A DNA stretch of 64,000 nucleotides from Cheilinus undulatus (GCF_018320785.1 NC_054879.1:43080698-43144697); one strand, 5' to 3'; numbered from the stretch's first letter, positions 25,441 through 37,715 are shown. The notes: generated by a model not told the origin, from the letters alone. Program-made: numbers and translations.

Positions 25441-25544
25441 GACGTCGAACCTCTAAATCAGAATTATGACTCCTAAAAAATGTCAGAATTTTGACTTCTT
25501 TCTCACAAGTAAAAAAAAACATTTATATCCCAAATTTTTTTTTC
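25441..25544. repeat. Short patch of the tgacttt/ctcataatt satellite
   Basis: Phrases such as gaattatgactcct and gtcagaattttgacttcttt match the units of the array at 39780-40650. It abuts the truncated end of the Tc1 element. Confidence 0.45.
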
Positions 25545-26800
25545 AGTGGTCCTAATCTTCTTCCATCAAGGTCACACCACAGCATCTCAGTTGGATTTAA
25601 GTCTTGACTCTGACTTAGCCACTCCAAAACCTTAATTTTGTTTTTCTTGAGCCATTCAGAGGTGGACTTGCTGGTGTACTTTGGGCTGTTGTCCTGCTGC
25701 ATAACCCAAGAGTGCTTGAGCTTGAGGTCATGAACCGAAGGCTGGATGTTGGCCTTCAGGATTTTCTGGTAGACAGCAGAATTCATTGTTCCATCAATCA
25801 TAGCAAGTGGTCCAGGTCCAGGTCCTGAAGCAGCAAAGCAGCCCCAGACCATCACACTGACACCACCATGTTTGACTGCTGGCATGATGTTCTTTTTATC
25901 AAATGCTGTTATTTTTACTCCAGGTGTAACGGGCCGCACACCTTCCAGAAAGTTCAACTTTTGTCCTGTCAGCCCACAGAATATTTCTCTGAAAGTCTTG
26001 GGGATCATCAAGATGTTTCTTGGCAAATGTGAGACGAGCCTTTGTGTTCTTTTTTTTGTCAGCAGTGGTTTTGACCTTGGAACTCTCCCATGATGCCATT
26101 TTTGCCCAGTGTCTTTCTGATGGTTGAGTCATGAACTCTGACTTTAACTGAGGCCAGTGAGGCCTGCAGGTCTTTGGATGTGGTTCTGGGTTCTTTTGTG
26201 ACCTCCTGGATGAGTCCTCGTTGCACTCTTTGAGTCATTTTGGTTGGCCGACCACTCCTGGGAAGGTTCACCGCTGTTCCCAGTTCTCTCCATTTGTGGA
26301 TAGTGGCTCTGACCGTGGTTCGCTGGAGTCCCAAAGCCTTGGAAATGTCTTTGTAACCTTTTCCATACTGACAGATTTCAATCACTTTGTTTCACGTTTG
26401 TTCTTGAATTTCTTTGGATCGTGGCATGATGCATTTCTTTCTGAGATCTTGTAGCCTACTTCACTTTGTCTGACAGCTTCTATTTAAGTGATTTCTGGAT
26501 TCAACAAATCTGGCGGTAATCAGGCCTGGGTGTGGCCAGTGAAATTGAACTCAGCTTTCCAAGAACTGTGGTTAATCACAGTTAACTCATGATTGAACTT
26601 TTTCACACAGGGTCAGATAGGTTTGGATTTTTTCCCCCTTAATAAATAAAATAATCATTTAGAAACTGCATTTTGTTTTTACTTGAGTTGTCTTTGTGAG
26701 ATATTAAAATTGGTTAGATGATCCGAAATACTGAAGTATGATAAATATGCAAAAAAAAATCAGGAATCAGAGAGGGGGAAAATACTTTTTCCCGGCACTG
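25545..26800 (-). pseudogene. Tc1/mariner element with broken DD34E transposase
   Basis: The transposase runs leftward from an ATG at 26427 and shows, in order, paired helix-turn-helix (KALGLQRTTVRATIHKWREL), the GRP linker (PRSGRPTKMT), first Asp in LWADRTKVELSG, second Asp in MQQDNSPKYTSK and Glu in DLNPTEMLW. Asp and Glu are separated by 34 residues. It is dead: a TGA replaces an early codon (residue 12), at least two frameshifts fall between about 26130 and 25960, and the last third of the C-terminal part is missing because the left end is truncated near 25545. The right terminal repeat is intact to cactg at 26800, followed by TA. It is the same family as 58582-59404. Confidence 0.88.
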
Positions 26801-26802
26801 TA

Positions 26803-28270
26803 TCTAACATCGCTGCTTTGTGATCTTACCTTTAGTTACGTAATCTATGTAGCTCAAGCGGCTAACGGAGCTACATAAGCTACGCTGTCTGGGTTACAAT
26901 GTTTTCATGGAGGACACGCTTTTGTTCCTGTAAGCAAACTGTTAAATGTTTTGTAATCCTGTTTTAATTTTGGTATCTTAACCTTTACTTTATCTTAACA
27001 CTTAAAGGAAGTGTAATCCAATTGTATTTCAAAAGTTTTTGCATGTATTTCTGTTCTGAGATACACGGCGTCTCAAATGAATGATCTGTAAGAGTGGCCG
27101 TCTGCAGCCAGATTTTCTGGTAACTTTCACTTGCTAAATGCCCATTAACACTGTAACAGTAAATATGGCTGTTTTAAGCCATCTCAGGGTCCCACATTTA
27201 ATCATCTTTATTACTCTTCTTTTCCAAAATCAATCTTTGCAAAATGGTTCAACATATATACTATAAAAAATGACCTATAGCAAATCTACTCTACTCACCA
27301 CAGTCATCTGTAGACTTGTGCATGCCAGTTTAACACGACTGTGCATGGAAAGCCCAATTTACTCAAGTCAAATCCTGTTTTTGTATAAGCTTACCTTTCC
27401 GGTGAAACTGATTCCGACACCTCTGATTCTGGACTGGAGTTGCCTCAATACCCCTCTGATACCTGTGCTTTAAAAAGAAGATACTAATTGTGGCTTTTTG
27501 AACAGGTGTGTGCTGCTAATCCCATACAGATGTGATATTTGATTTTTTTTAAATTTCTTAAAATTTTTGTGAAAACTTTTAAGCTTCTGAAGAAATAGAC
27601 TTATATGAATATGAACACATTTATACGACCTACAAAAACAACTCCGATAATCAATAAGAAAATTAACTACTTCTGTATAGATTTTAAAAGCCTGGGTAGG
27701 TTTTACATAAGCTGATTAACACTGAACTGCAAAAGCGGGACTTAAAAGATTTTTTTGCATATGAAATATACCTTCTAAATTACTTGTTGGGCATTTCCAA
27801 TAAGGAAGTATATTTTTTAGTTATTTTGTTACAAGTAGAAAAAATTGTTTTGTCCACAAGGGGTGCCAAAACCAACACAAACAGAAGATCCCCACAGAAG
27901 CTTTAATCCAAAAGGAATGACAACTCTATAAAGTGGAACAGAAGAGCAGGAAATGTTTGAAACCAGATATTTTCTTTATTTACTTTAACTGGTTCATGCT
28001 TAAGACAGCCAAAAATGCAGGTAATAGCAGTATTACTGCTGTTTAGGAAACTTTTTTGGAAAAAATTACTCAGGTCAGTGCCAATTTATGGTACAGGGTT
28101 GATAAACTAGCTCTGTAGGCCAATTTGAAGGCATTTTCAAAATTAGGGTTTGACTGCAATAAATCGAAATATTGATGTAAAATACTGTGAGCCAAAAGTA
28201 CCCAGTAACATGCCTTTGTTGTGTGGTGCAGAAGTCTATTGCAAATCGGTGCAGTGCGTCCGTATTTAAA
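26803..28270. other. Unassigned AT-rich sequence
   Basis: It begins with a gctac-rich patch (26850-26905) like the array at 22.9 kb. The rest is AT-rich with no recognised gene or element. Confidence 0.4.
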
Positions 28271-28279
28271 AAAAAAAAA

Positions 28280-29862
28280 ATCTGTGGTACCTCCTAGAGG
28301 GCCGGTGCAGCGGTGCTCTCAGGGGACGACGGGGCCCCAGCAGCCTCTAACCCACACAGCTGTTCTCCAGGTCTAGAGCCTCTCCAGAGCCCACAAGTTC
28401 CTCCTGCTTTGGGGACTGCCTGCCTGCCCGGGGGGCACGGAGCGCTAATAATAACAACATCCAACATGCACTCCCGGGGTCAGACGCAAACCGTGACCCT
28501 CCCCATCACAGCACCAAAACCTGGACAGGAGCCAGGACACCCAGCCATGCTGCAGCCTGGGAGAGCAGGGTGAGGAGTGGGGGGAGTCAAGGTAGAGGGG
28601 TGGGTTTGTGGGTGGCGGGAGCTTTCACTTCCTGCTCAGTGCACCAACCAGCATTCTCTTGAGGGTGGGGGAGAGTTTGCAGAGTGGATGATAATGGAAC
28701 AAGTTTTTGGATTCAGTAAGATTGTAATGGGAAGCTTGTCGATGGTGTGGTGGCGAATGATAAATGATGGAGGTCAAACCTGAAAAAAGGACAGAGAAGC
28801 AATAAGACTGGAGAATTCTGCTCCTTTGCACCTGCAGTTTGCTGTTGATCATCCACGCAGACAGCACCGGTCTATGCTAAAGTATCTTACGTGAGAGTCA
28901 AGACTAATTAAATACCTGTGCATGAATCTGACTGAAACCTAGGTTTCAGTCAGATTCAACCTAGGTTGGGATTTTGTTGTTTACACTCATGAAAAAATGC
29001 AAGCAAACTCCAACACACTGTCAGCATGTACTGAAATCAGGCTTTTGCATTATATAACCCAGGTAAACTGTCTTCCAGATCTAGTCCCATAGTGTTACTT
29101 AAAGAAAGCTGTAACCCATGCCTCCTCCTGCACTCCATCTGAAATAACAAATCCCACTCTAAATAACAATCCTAGATTTGTTATGTGCAACCATTAAACT
29201 CCGCCCTCAGTCAGGTCTTAAAGGTCGGTCAGTGCGTACTTACGGTTTCTCACACGCTCTGTATGAGGGGGAATACTTGGCCCTAATTAGCAACTGAGCA
29301 TCTGGCAAATGTCAGTGTGTGTCTGTGTGCGAGCACTCCTGTTTACTCAGAAAGCTCAGCGGGAAAAAACACTGTGAGAGCTTTGCAGCGAATCAGAATG
29401 GAGGTTCTGAGAGTGCTTTTTCATCATAATGTGATTGACATATGTGTAATTTAATAGCAGTCTTCACACTACCCTCTGAATCTTATGTAAGGTTCAGACT
29501 AACTGAGCATCTGTGGTTCAAATACACATCAACCAGTAGAACATCTACAACCATGTTTGCATAGTAAAAATACTTTTCCCTGTGGATTCCTTTAATTCTC
29601 TTTGCTACTGACTTTAGATTTGTCTTAAGTGGAAGTGAGAATGTTTTTGCCTGCATGCATTACTTCAGTTGTTAAGTATAAAAAGGATAATGTTTCTTGC
29701 CCTTGAGCTAAGTTAAAGTTTAATCATTCCATGTGATTCGGGGCAAAAGTTGAAAATGAGAACATGAAAAAAGGGAGTGCAATAATGATTGATAATGATT
29801 GGAAAGTTTTCACTAAAGATATAAAAACGTTCAGTGTCACCGTGTTTTGCAGTTTGAAATCA
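28280..29862. other. GC-rich block and complex sequence, with a 36-bp palindrome
   Basis: 28290-28620 is clearly GC-richer than its surroundings and open in one plus-strand frame (28313-28573), but this has no recognisable domain. 28923-28958 is a perfect palindrome. The rest to about 29640 is complex. Regulatory function is possible but unproven. Confidence 0.3.
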
Positions 29863-30678
29863 GGGTGCATTCACACCAGAGCTGTTTGGTCCGCTTTATA
29901 CAAACTCTGGTCCGTTTTCCCAGATAGTCCGGTTCGTTTGGAGTGGTGTGAAAGCTCAGGTCGTTTTCACACCTGATAGTCCGGGGGGACTCGGTCCTTT
30001 TGGAACAGAAATGGCAACATTGTTGCACTTTCCTTTGGTTTGGTTTGCATTCACACTGCTCTCTTGGTCAAGCGGACCAAACCGTCTGAACACCTACATC
30101 CTCTGCCTGCTAGGGGCGCTGTCGCCAAGAACAAACTGCGACTAAGAAGAAAAGAAGGCATAGACGAAGACGAAACTCCTTCCGCTGGTCTTTTCTTCTA
30201 CATAAACAATGAAAAAACACAGAATTTACACTGTCTTGTGGTTTCTGCTCTTGCATTGCAGCATTATGAGCAGCCAGCAAAGTGGTGAGCTGTCCAGCAT
30301 GTCATCTTTTACACGAGACGAATAAATCCGCACGGACTACGACGTGTTGCCATGGCTACACAGACGCCAAGTGAGGTACAGACATGTATTTGAGCGAATT
30401 AAATCACATATAAATCCGTACATCATTACGCTTGATGCCATTTCCTGCCTTTGGTTCACAAGTTGGTCCGCTTTGCTTTCACACCTCTAATGAACCTCAC
30501 CAGGGTTTGTTTGGAAGCAGACTATGACCCCCTGTTTTCAAATGGACCAGAGTCTGCTTGTTTGGTCCGCACCAGAGTTCGTGTGAGCTTTTACACCACT
30601 CCAAACAAACCGGACTTTCCGGGGAAACGGACCAGAGCTCGTTTAAAGCGGACCAAACAGCTCTGGTGTGAATGCGCC
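29863..30678. mobile_element. Non-autonomous element with long inverted ends (cattcacaccagagctg)
   Basis: The left end cattcacaccagagctgttt and the inverse of the right end are nearly identical for over 30 bp, continuing into related ggtccg/cggacc sequence. The interior (ggggcgctgtcgccaagaac) is the usual non-coding core of this fish repeat type. Confidence 0.7.
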
Positions 30679-31240
30679 CTCATATGAACTCTGGTGTGGA
30701 CCAAACAAGCAGACTTTGGTCCACTTGAAAAAGGGGGTCCAAACAATCGTGATTATATATGGATTTATATGTGATTTAATACACTCAAATGCATGTCGGT
30801 ACCTCGCTTGGCGTCTGTGTAGCCACAGCAACACGTCATAGTCGGTGCTGATTTATTCGTCTCATGTAAAGAGCAACATGCTGGACACCTCACCACCTCG
30901 CAGGCTGCTTGTAATGTCCCAATGCAAAGGCAGAAACCCCAAGATAGCGAATAGATAGTGAATTCGGTGTTCTATCATTGTTTATGTAGAAGAAAAGAAC
31001 GGCAAAAGGAGATTAATTTCCAGTTAGTCTTCGTCTACGCCTTCTTTACTTCTTGGTCACCTTTTGTTTGTGATGAGAGCGCCCCCTAATGGCCAGAGGT
31101 TGTAGGTGTTGAGACGGTCTGGTCCCTTTGGCCAAGAGCAATATGAATGCGAACCAAAACCAAAGGAAATGCAACAATGCTGCAATTCATGTTCCAAAAC
31201 GGACCGAGTCCCCCGGACAATCAGGTGTGAAAACGACCCC
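30679..31240. mobile_element. Second copy of the 29863-30678 element, inverted and truncated
   Basis: Read in reverse, this stretch repeats the interior of the first copy: gagcgccccctaatgg mirrors the cgct core, and ccacagcaacacgtcatag mirrors ctacgacgtgttgcc. It ends tgaaaacgacccc next to the LINE. The two copies face each other. Confidence 0.6.
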
Positions 31241-33150
31241 AGTCTGCAGATTATTCCACACAAAAGGAGCAGAAAACCTAAAAGCCTTCTTTCCCAGCTC
31301 AGTTCGGACTTTTGGAATAACAAACTGCACAAAATCAATCAAACGCAGGTTGTGCAATCCATCCTTCAAGATCAAAAGAGAGCAAAGGTGGTCTGGAACT
31401 TTGCTTAGAATGGCTTTATAAATGAAGACACACCAATGTCCAAGATGACGAGTACTCAAAGAAGTCCACTTCACCAGAAAAGGGATGCAACAAACAACTA
31501 TTCCTATAGTCGACTAGTCGGTGATCACTGAAACGATTAGTTGACTTGTCGGGTGGCATGCTGTGGGATCCCTTGATGGCTCAATTTTTTTTACTAACAG
31601 CTGAAAAAGAGCTTTAACATACTGACAAACATGTAGAAGCTAAAAATAAAGACAATAAGTCAGAGTTCTTCTCTCAAAAATGTATCACACTTTATTGCAT
31701 ATACTATTACCTTTTTATTTTAAGCAATATTTTTGTCTTGGCTTTTACCATTAGTGGTTAAGTAAGGCTGAATGGTTTTCTTTTACAAATATAAGGCCTT
31801 ATTACTAGTAAGTTGGTTAGAGTTTACTCCACTGTTTAAGTGTTGAAAAGTAGTGAAAGAGAGAACGTGCATCCCCATATAACGTGTTAACAGAGGTAGA
31901 AAATGTGATGAGGAAAAAAATGCCACCATTACATTATACTATTGAGTTAGAAGTAAAAAGGGAAAGGTGTTGGGTTCTGTCTGCAGCACTGCAGTCTTAC
32001 ATTAATGTTAAAAGCCAGGATGACATTGCCAGTGGAACGTTCGCTAGCATAGAAAGTAAAAATGCATTGTCCATGTGCTCCTGTGATATATAAGGTCTGC
32101 TTTACATATTTTACAAGCAATCTTTCTTTTTAAACCGTGAAGCGTTAAATATTCCCAGATTTTTAAGGTTGTAGGACGTGCAGATGTTGCATCTGGCGCT
32201 GCCATTTCTCTCTGTTTTTCTTTTCCTGTCGATCACTGTTGAGCATGCGCAACAAATGAATCATCGATAATAAACTTTGTCTGTGACGGAAATCATCATC
32301 AATTATTGTCAACACGGCGACGAATCGTTGCATCTATACTTTAGAATATGAAGTACAATGGTGAGTAAGAAACCCACAGTTAGTGATAAATCTCAGCGCT
32401 CCATGATACACACTGCCCAACATATGATGACTCTGAGCAGAAGCATTCATGTACAATACATCACCATAATCAAGAACAGGTAAGAAAGTAGACTCAACCA
32501 GTCTCTTTCTGACATAAAAACAGAAACAGGGCTTGTTTCTGTAAAAGAAGCCAAGTAAGACCTTCAGTTTTTTAGCAAAATACTGAATATACTTCTTCAA
32601 AGACAAGTTGTCATCTAGTAAGAACACTTGATATTTAAAAGAGGATGCCAGCTCAATTTCTTGACTGTCTTTTGTAACAACTTCCCCAGAGATCTTTTAG
32701 CTGCTCTTGAGGATATGAAGAGCATGAGTTTAGTTGTATCCACATGCAGAACAACCTGCAGCTGGCTAAGCTGATCTTGGACTAAATCAAAAGCATGCTG
32801 AAGATTTACAAAAGCTTGGGCAGGTGTAGGTGTACAGCAAAAGAGAAAGTGAAACTAAGCATTTGGAACATTCACAGTTAAAGTGAATAAGAGTGGCCCC
32901 AAAACGGAACCTTGAGGAACCCCCTTATGGATACCTCAGATGTGACACCATCTGATTGAACAGCCTGGGTTCTGCCACTGAGATAGTTAGTAAACCACCC
33001 AACGGCATGCTCTGAGAACCCAGTAGCTTTTAGACGGTCTAATAAAGTCCTGTGGTCCACAGAGTCAAAGACCTTGGAGAAATCTATAAAGAGAGACACA
33101 CAACACTGTTTCTTATCCAAGGCCTCAGGAATATTATTTTAAACTTTCAT
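31241..33150 (-). pseudogene. Decayed non-LTR retrotransposon (reverse transcriptase to 3' end), split by an insertion
   Basis: From right to left the minus strand encodes SLFIDFSKVFDSVDH (reverse-transcriptase motif A), WFTNYLSGRTQAV, then KRLVESTFLPVLDYGDVLY and LRFITN, and finally LGHWCVFIYKAILSKVP and GKKAFRFSAPFVWNNLQ. This order is typical of Jockey/CR1-group LINE open reading frame 2 C-termini, as in L2- and Rex1-like elements of fish; the exact clade is uncertain. There are several frameshifts and stops. The catalytic F/Y-x-D-D block was not seen. The copy is interrupted at about 31486-32336. Confidence 0.8.
31486..32336. mobile_element. Non-autonomous DNA element nested in the LINE
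   Basis: It starts gatgcaacaaacaactattc and ends cgacgaatcgttgcatc, sharing an 8-bp gatgcaac inverted terminus with weaker similarity inward (actagtcggtgatc against cgattcgtcgccg). LINE coding sequence stops at SYSKV on one side and resumes at KWTSLS on the other, so the insertion is later than the LINE. No transposase is seen; a hAT-like origin is likely. Confidence 0.65.
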
Positions 33151-35103
33151 AGCAGCAGTGGTAGAGCAGTGTGTTATTTTACACAACCCCTGTGTTGGCA
33201 GTAAGTTTCTCTGGATTCAGAATAAATCTAAAGGCTTTTATTGAGCACTTAACTGGCACCAGCAAATCTGAGAGTGGCAGATGGCATCATCGGGCCGTTA
33301 GTGTTTAACGGTATTATGGAAATATGGTATTGCCATACGGTTTCTTATTCATGAGTCACCACTTGCTCATGTCTCTCCCTTCTTCAATTGTTTCTCTCCT
33401 CCTGCTCTGGTGATCAGCTGATTATGGGCGTTCACTCTTTTAAGTACTGGGCTAATCAGATTCTGCCACAACCTCGTTTGACCAATCATCACGCACCTGT
33501 CATATTTTAAATCTGTCATCTGTACTTCCACAGGCAACCTGTCATTTCATTGAAGGCGCTGCAACCCTCCTCCACCCCAGCCACCTCCATTTAGTTCATC
33601 AGCATCTAGTCCAGGTTCTCACAGGGCAAATCGCCAAAAACATGGCAGATTTCTCTTTCATCAAATTTTGTTAAGCTGTCTTCAGTTGTTAAATCTCTTC
33701 TGATTGAGAAAACTTTTAATATTTACTGCAATAAATAGAGATGTTTACTGCGAATGGTCATATCGCAAGAAAGCTAAATTGGGATTTATTGCATAACCAC
33801 TGAAAAAATCTAAGAAATATCCAGGGTTCAGGGGAAGCAACAACTGACTTCAGTATATTTTCTCTGAAGTTACAGTTTAACAGCAACAAGCAAGTACAGT
33901 TCAGTCTACCAGGCTCGATCGCGACCCCGATCTCCAACCTGACAAGATTACACAGAAGCTTCCTGTCTCCTTGGCCTGATACCATCTCAGTCTGACTTCT
34001 GGCTCCCCTCCCATGCAGCCCTGTCCCAGCCCCAGATAGCCCCAATTACAGCCTAATGGGACAGTTTTAATTAGAAAACTACATCTAGAAAAGCTCCACA
34101 TGTTCATCCAACTCCACAGCATGGCTCATTTAAGAGATTAATACCAAGGCAGGGCCAACAGCACAAGAAAGAAAAGTCAGCAAATCAAGGAGGCCATTCA
34201 TGTACAGGTCAAAACAAAAAACCCACTGTTAATGTTTTCTGATGATTTCTGAGTTCACAATGAAATCCTGCATGCTGTGCAGAACGTTGACACATGAATG
34301 TTTCCCGCACTTTCACCTAATAACTCAGTTAATTTTTATTTAAAGCACACATTGATAAATTAGCCCTCCACGGCTTTTCAGCAAACAGCCCAACTTCCTG
34401 GTAAATGTTGTTGTGTCACATTTTAGTGGTGCACATGGAGTAAATGGAAACTAAATGCCACAGCAGGCTCCAGTCATTGATCATTATTCGAAATCTGAAG
34501 ACTCGAAAAGCTAAAGGTTATTCAAGGTTATGAACAGCCACAATGGAAAGAGAGCAGAGCTTAAAAAGGACAGAAAGAAGCGACATTGTCTTTATCTGGC
34601 TGTGATTATGTGGAGGATTATTTCTACAAACTGCATCACTTGTGACAAAAATAACTCCACTTGTCATGCTGCTGGGCATTCACTGTCAATCAAGACAAAA
34701 ACAATCCAACGCTTTGTGTAAGCTAAATGATCTGTTTTTATGTCATATGAATAGAAATTTGGCTTAAAAACACGCTCTATTTGAAGGGCAATATGATCTT
34801 TAATAAGTTGCAATCATATCTACAAGCTCTGCTTGTTCACTGAGAGAAATACTGAATGAATATTGCAAAAAAGAGAAAAACATGAGCATGCTCATTCATC
34901 TCATGCACATCTGCCATTTATTCTAAACCAGAATGAACACTTGTTTCTGTTTATGGAGGATTAAAGACTTTTGTGTCAAAACATTTAGCTGAGAATGAAT
35001 TTCCATCACTGCTTCTGTTTTTAGTTTTGCTGACACTAAAGGTGATTTACTGACATACTGTTTAAAACTACTGTAATGAGTTTTCAGTAGGAGTCAATTA
35101 TGG
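33151..35103. other. Unassigned, with a complex TAATTA-bearing block
   Basis: 33880-34200 is non-repetitive and carries cccaattacagcctaatggg and ttttaattag homeodomain-like sites. It is a candidate conserved non-coding element. The remainder is AT-rich with nothing recognised. Confidence 0.35.
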
Positions 35104-35605
35104 TAGTGGTTCCCAACATTTTTTTCTAAGTCCCCCCCCCCACTCATGTCTAAGAAAAGCTAAGCCCCCCCAAGACCAACGTGAAAAAAATAAACATTAA
35201 TTTTAATTGTTTCATTGGAAAAAAATCCCAAACATAATAGGTCTACATAGATTAAATGTTATATATTAAATGTTCTTGAAAAAATATATATCTATGTATA
35301 AACGATCCATTATTATGATGGTGTATAATAAGGAGGATCTGTTATTTTTCAGAAAACTCAAAATTCTTTAAAGTTGTTTAAGTTAAGTTTTTTGTGTCAA
35401 AATTGAATACTTTTTAAACTTGGAAATTTCTTTTTTTTCTTGTAAATTTTCACCTTTTTGAACCCTGAGATTTTGAGTTTGGTTCCCTATAAATTATGTG
35501 TTTTTTATTATGTTTTTAATACAACTGATGTGTGCATGTAATTTTGACAACATCAGAGCAGACTGGGTTCCATGCCCCCCGCCTTTGGGAATCTCACTGA
35601 TACCT
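35104..35605. mobile_element. Probable hAT-like element (gtggttcccaac type)
   Basis: The left end agtggttcccaacattttt and the inverse of the right end (cagtgagattcccaaagg) pair imperfectly. Inside are C runs and AT-rich filler. No convincing target duplication is seen. Confidence 0.45.
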
Positions 35606-36481
35606 GCTGTACTTCCTAAACTCTCCTTGTAATATTCCGGCCTGGAATTTACCTCAACTATGTTTAAAAAAAGTGTGCTAGCTTAGCTTACAGGCTGCTA
35701 ACTAATCCCCTTTGTTTCAAATGCCTTTACTAAATGTGGTGATTCCTCATTACTTGTTAATTTAGTTTTAATAAAGGGCTATCTAATGCTTACATTTTTA
35801 AATACCTGTTAATCTAAGAATTTCTTTAGTTATAAGTGATTATTCTTCTTTATTGTTACATTCTGAAATTTTGCAGTTTCATGTCCAATACTGTTTTTGT
35901 TTCATTCTGGATTTTTGTCTCTAACTTAACTTAACTAGGTAACTGACTTCCTGTGTGGATACAGACATGCTTTTATTTTTAAAGAATAAAAGCAGCTTTG
36001 GGTAGATCGAACATTATGACATGGGCTTTAGCATGGTAAAAGGAACTTGTTATTGATTTAAGAGGAAATAAGGGAGCTGTAAAAAGGTAATTATTTGATA
36101 ACAGATGACTTTTGACTGGTCCACTGAGCTGAAATGAGACATTAAGGAGCAGTGGTGTACCTACTTTAAATCACTGTAGCTGCAGGAAGTCGCTTCACCA
36201 AAGTTCGAAAAGAGAAAATAAAGCATGATTGACACAACACTGGTCATTCTCTGGATATTCTCGCATTCTACCAGGGGCATGGGAAAATAATCTGTTAAAA
36301 AATGGAAAGAGCTCACACCTGAGGGCAGAGTAAGGGTTGGGGAGTAAGGAGAGTAACAAGAAAGTGCAGCCTAGGGTACCCATGGGCCTGTAATAGGTAC
36401 CTGGTGATGCTGTGGATGTCCAAAAGTCCAAAAACCACTAGTGGTCTCCAGGTGCATCACCAAGGGGGGAAACAACTTTGA
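35606..36481. other. Unassigned sequence
   Basis: This is AT-rich sequence with scattered short frames and no recognised gene. cactgtagctgcaggaagtcgcttc near 36172 and catcactgtggctgcagggg near 41366 are loosely alike, perhaps an old repeat. Confidence 0.35.
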
Positions 36482-36489
36482 CAAAAGAG

Positions 36490-36979
36490 TAGGGGTGGGT
36501 AAAAATATCGATTAATCAGTGGGGGTCGCTGTGCGTGTGATTCACATTGTATGGACGGAGGCCACACTTGACCAAACAACAACTAACCATAAACATGTTA
36601 TGTGAGGTTTATCACAATTTCCAAGAGGACAGAAATATTATTTAAGTTTACATTCACTTTACTTTTTCAGTGTTTATACAGAACTGTCATGTTTTTAATT
36701 TTTGTAGTCCATATGCACAAATAAGTTATTATTGTGCAAATTTTTATTTTCAGATGTTTTATTGCAAAAAATGTGAGGTGACTTACCAAATATGTTCACA
36801 TGGGCATGAAAATAATTCTTAAAAAATTGTCAACGGGTTATTTGTGTATTTCTACTTCTTACTGAATCGACATTAAAGCATTTAAATCAATATCGAATTG
36901 AACTGATATCGAATCGAATCGCAACCTAAAGAATCGAAATCGAATTGAATCGTGAAGTTCTTAACAATATCCAGCCCTA
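36490..36979. mobile_element. 490-bp non-autonomous element with perfect 8-bp duplication
   Basis: The exact 8-mer caaaagag lies on both sides (36482-36489 and 36980-36987). Termini are taggggtgggtaaaaatatc and aatatccagcccta, with inverted similarity tagggnTGG. The right part is rich in gaatcgaatcg. The duplication size fits hAT. Confidence 0.8.
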
Positions 36980-36987
36980 CAAAAGAG

Positions 36988-37204
36988 ATCCTGTCAAGCT
37001 TGACCTTGGCTGTCAAGTGACACATATGTGAGTCCACGTTTATCAAACTTGACTCTGCAAAAATATGGTTATACATACATAGTTTATCATTTTGATAATG
37101 ATACAATAAAAGACCCGATAATCCCAAAACACATATTCCAAACTAACATGGGCAACAGCCGCCGTCCTTAAATGACACTGATTGATCCGATTATTCTGAT
37201 TGGT
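36988..37204. other. Short unassigned spacer
   Basis: Nothing is recognised between two short elements. Confidence 0.4.
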
Positions 37205-37212
37205 ATCATGTG

Positions 37213-37715
37213 TAACCTGACACGCCAGATGGATTTGTTTCACACCTCCATCTGGTAAACCTTCCATAGACGGCATTTGGGAAAGGGCAGAGCCTTTGAA
37301 AAAAACTGAGGGTGATTGGATGAACGTTCTGTGTGTCACATCTTTACGAGCCAATCAGAGCAACAAAACATGTGACGTAGATGGCAACTGTAGACATGTC
37401 AGTACACAAATTTTGTTGTTTTTGAAAAAAGAACAACTCACTGCTGTTCTTTGTTCTTCTTTTGACAAAGAAATGTCATCAAGTCCTGATAAGTCTTACA
37501 CTTTCGCAGGTTCCACGCTAATGTCTTCTGCCGTATCTGCACCAGCATCTTCTCGCTGCTTGCTTATGTCACGACTCTGCTGCTCCCAAAAGTAGTGCCC
37601 CTCGACACTGATTGGTCCTGTCACTTTCTAACTGGGCTCAAACAGTTCAGACAGGAGATGGATTCGCCAGTGAAAAACACGGAAACGGGCAAATCCATCT
37701 GCTTTGCAAGGTTAG
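37213..37715. mobile_element. 503-bp non-autonomous element (ccagatggattt type)
   Basis: The left end taacctgacacgccagatgg and the inverse of the right end (taaccttgcaaagcagatgg) are about 80 percent alike. Flanks atcatgtg (37205-37212) and atcatatg (37716-37723) differ at one base. A small related fragment (caatccatcagctttgcaag) lies at about 37780-37803. Confidence 0.65.

Noticed and set aside
28313..28573. Plus-strand 86-residue frame in a GC-rich block as a coding exon
   Set aside because: It is proline- and glycine-rich without domain, start context or splice support. GC-rich DNA gives long open frames by chance.
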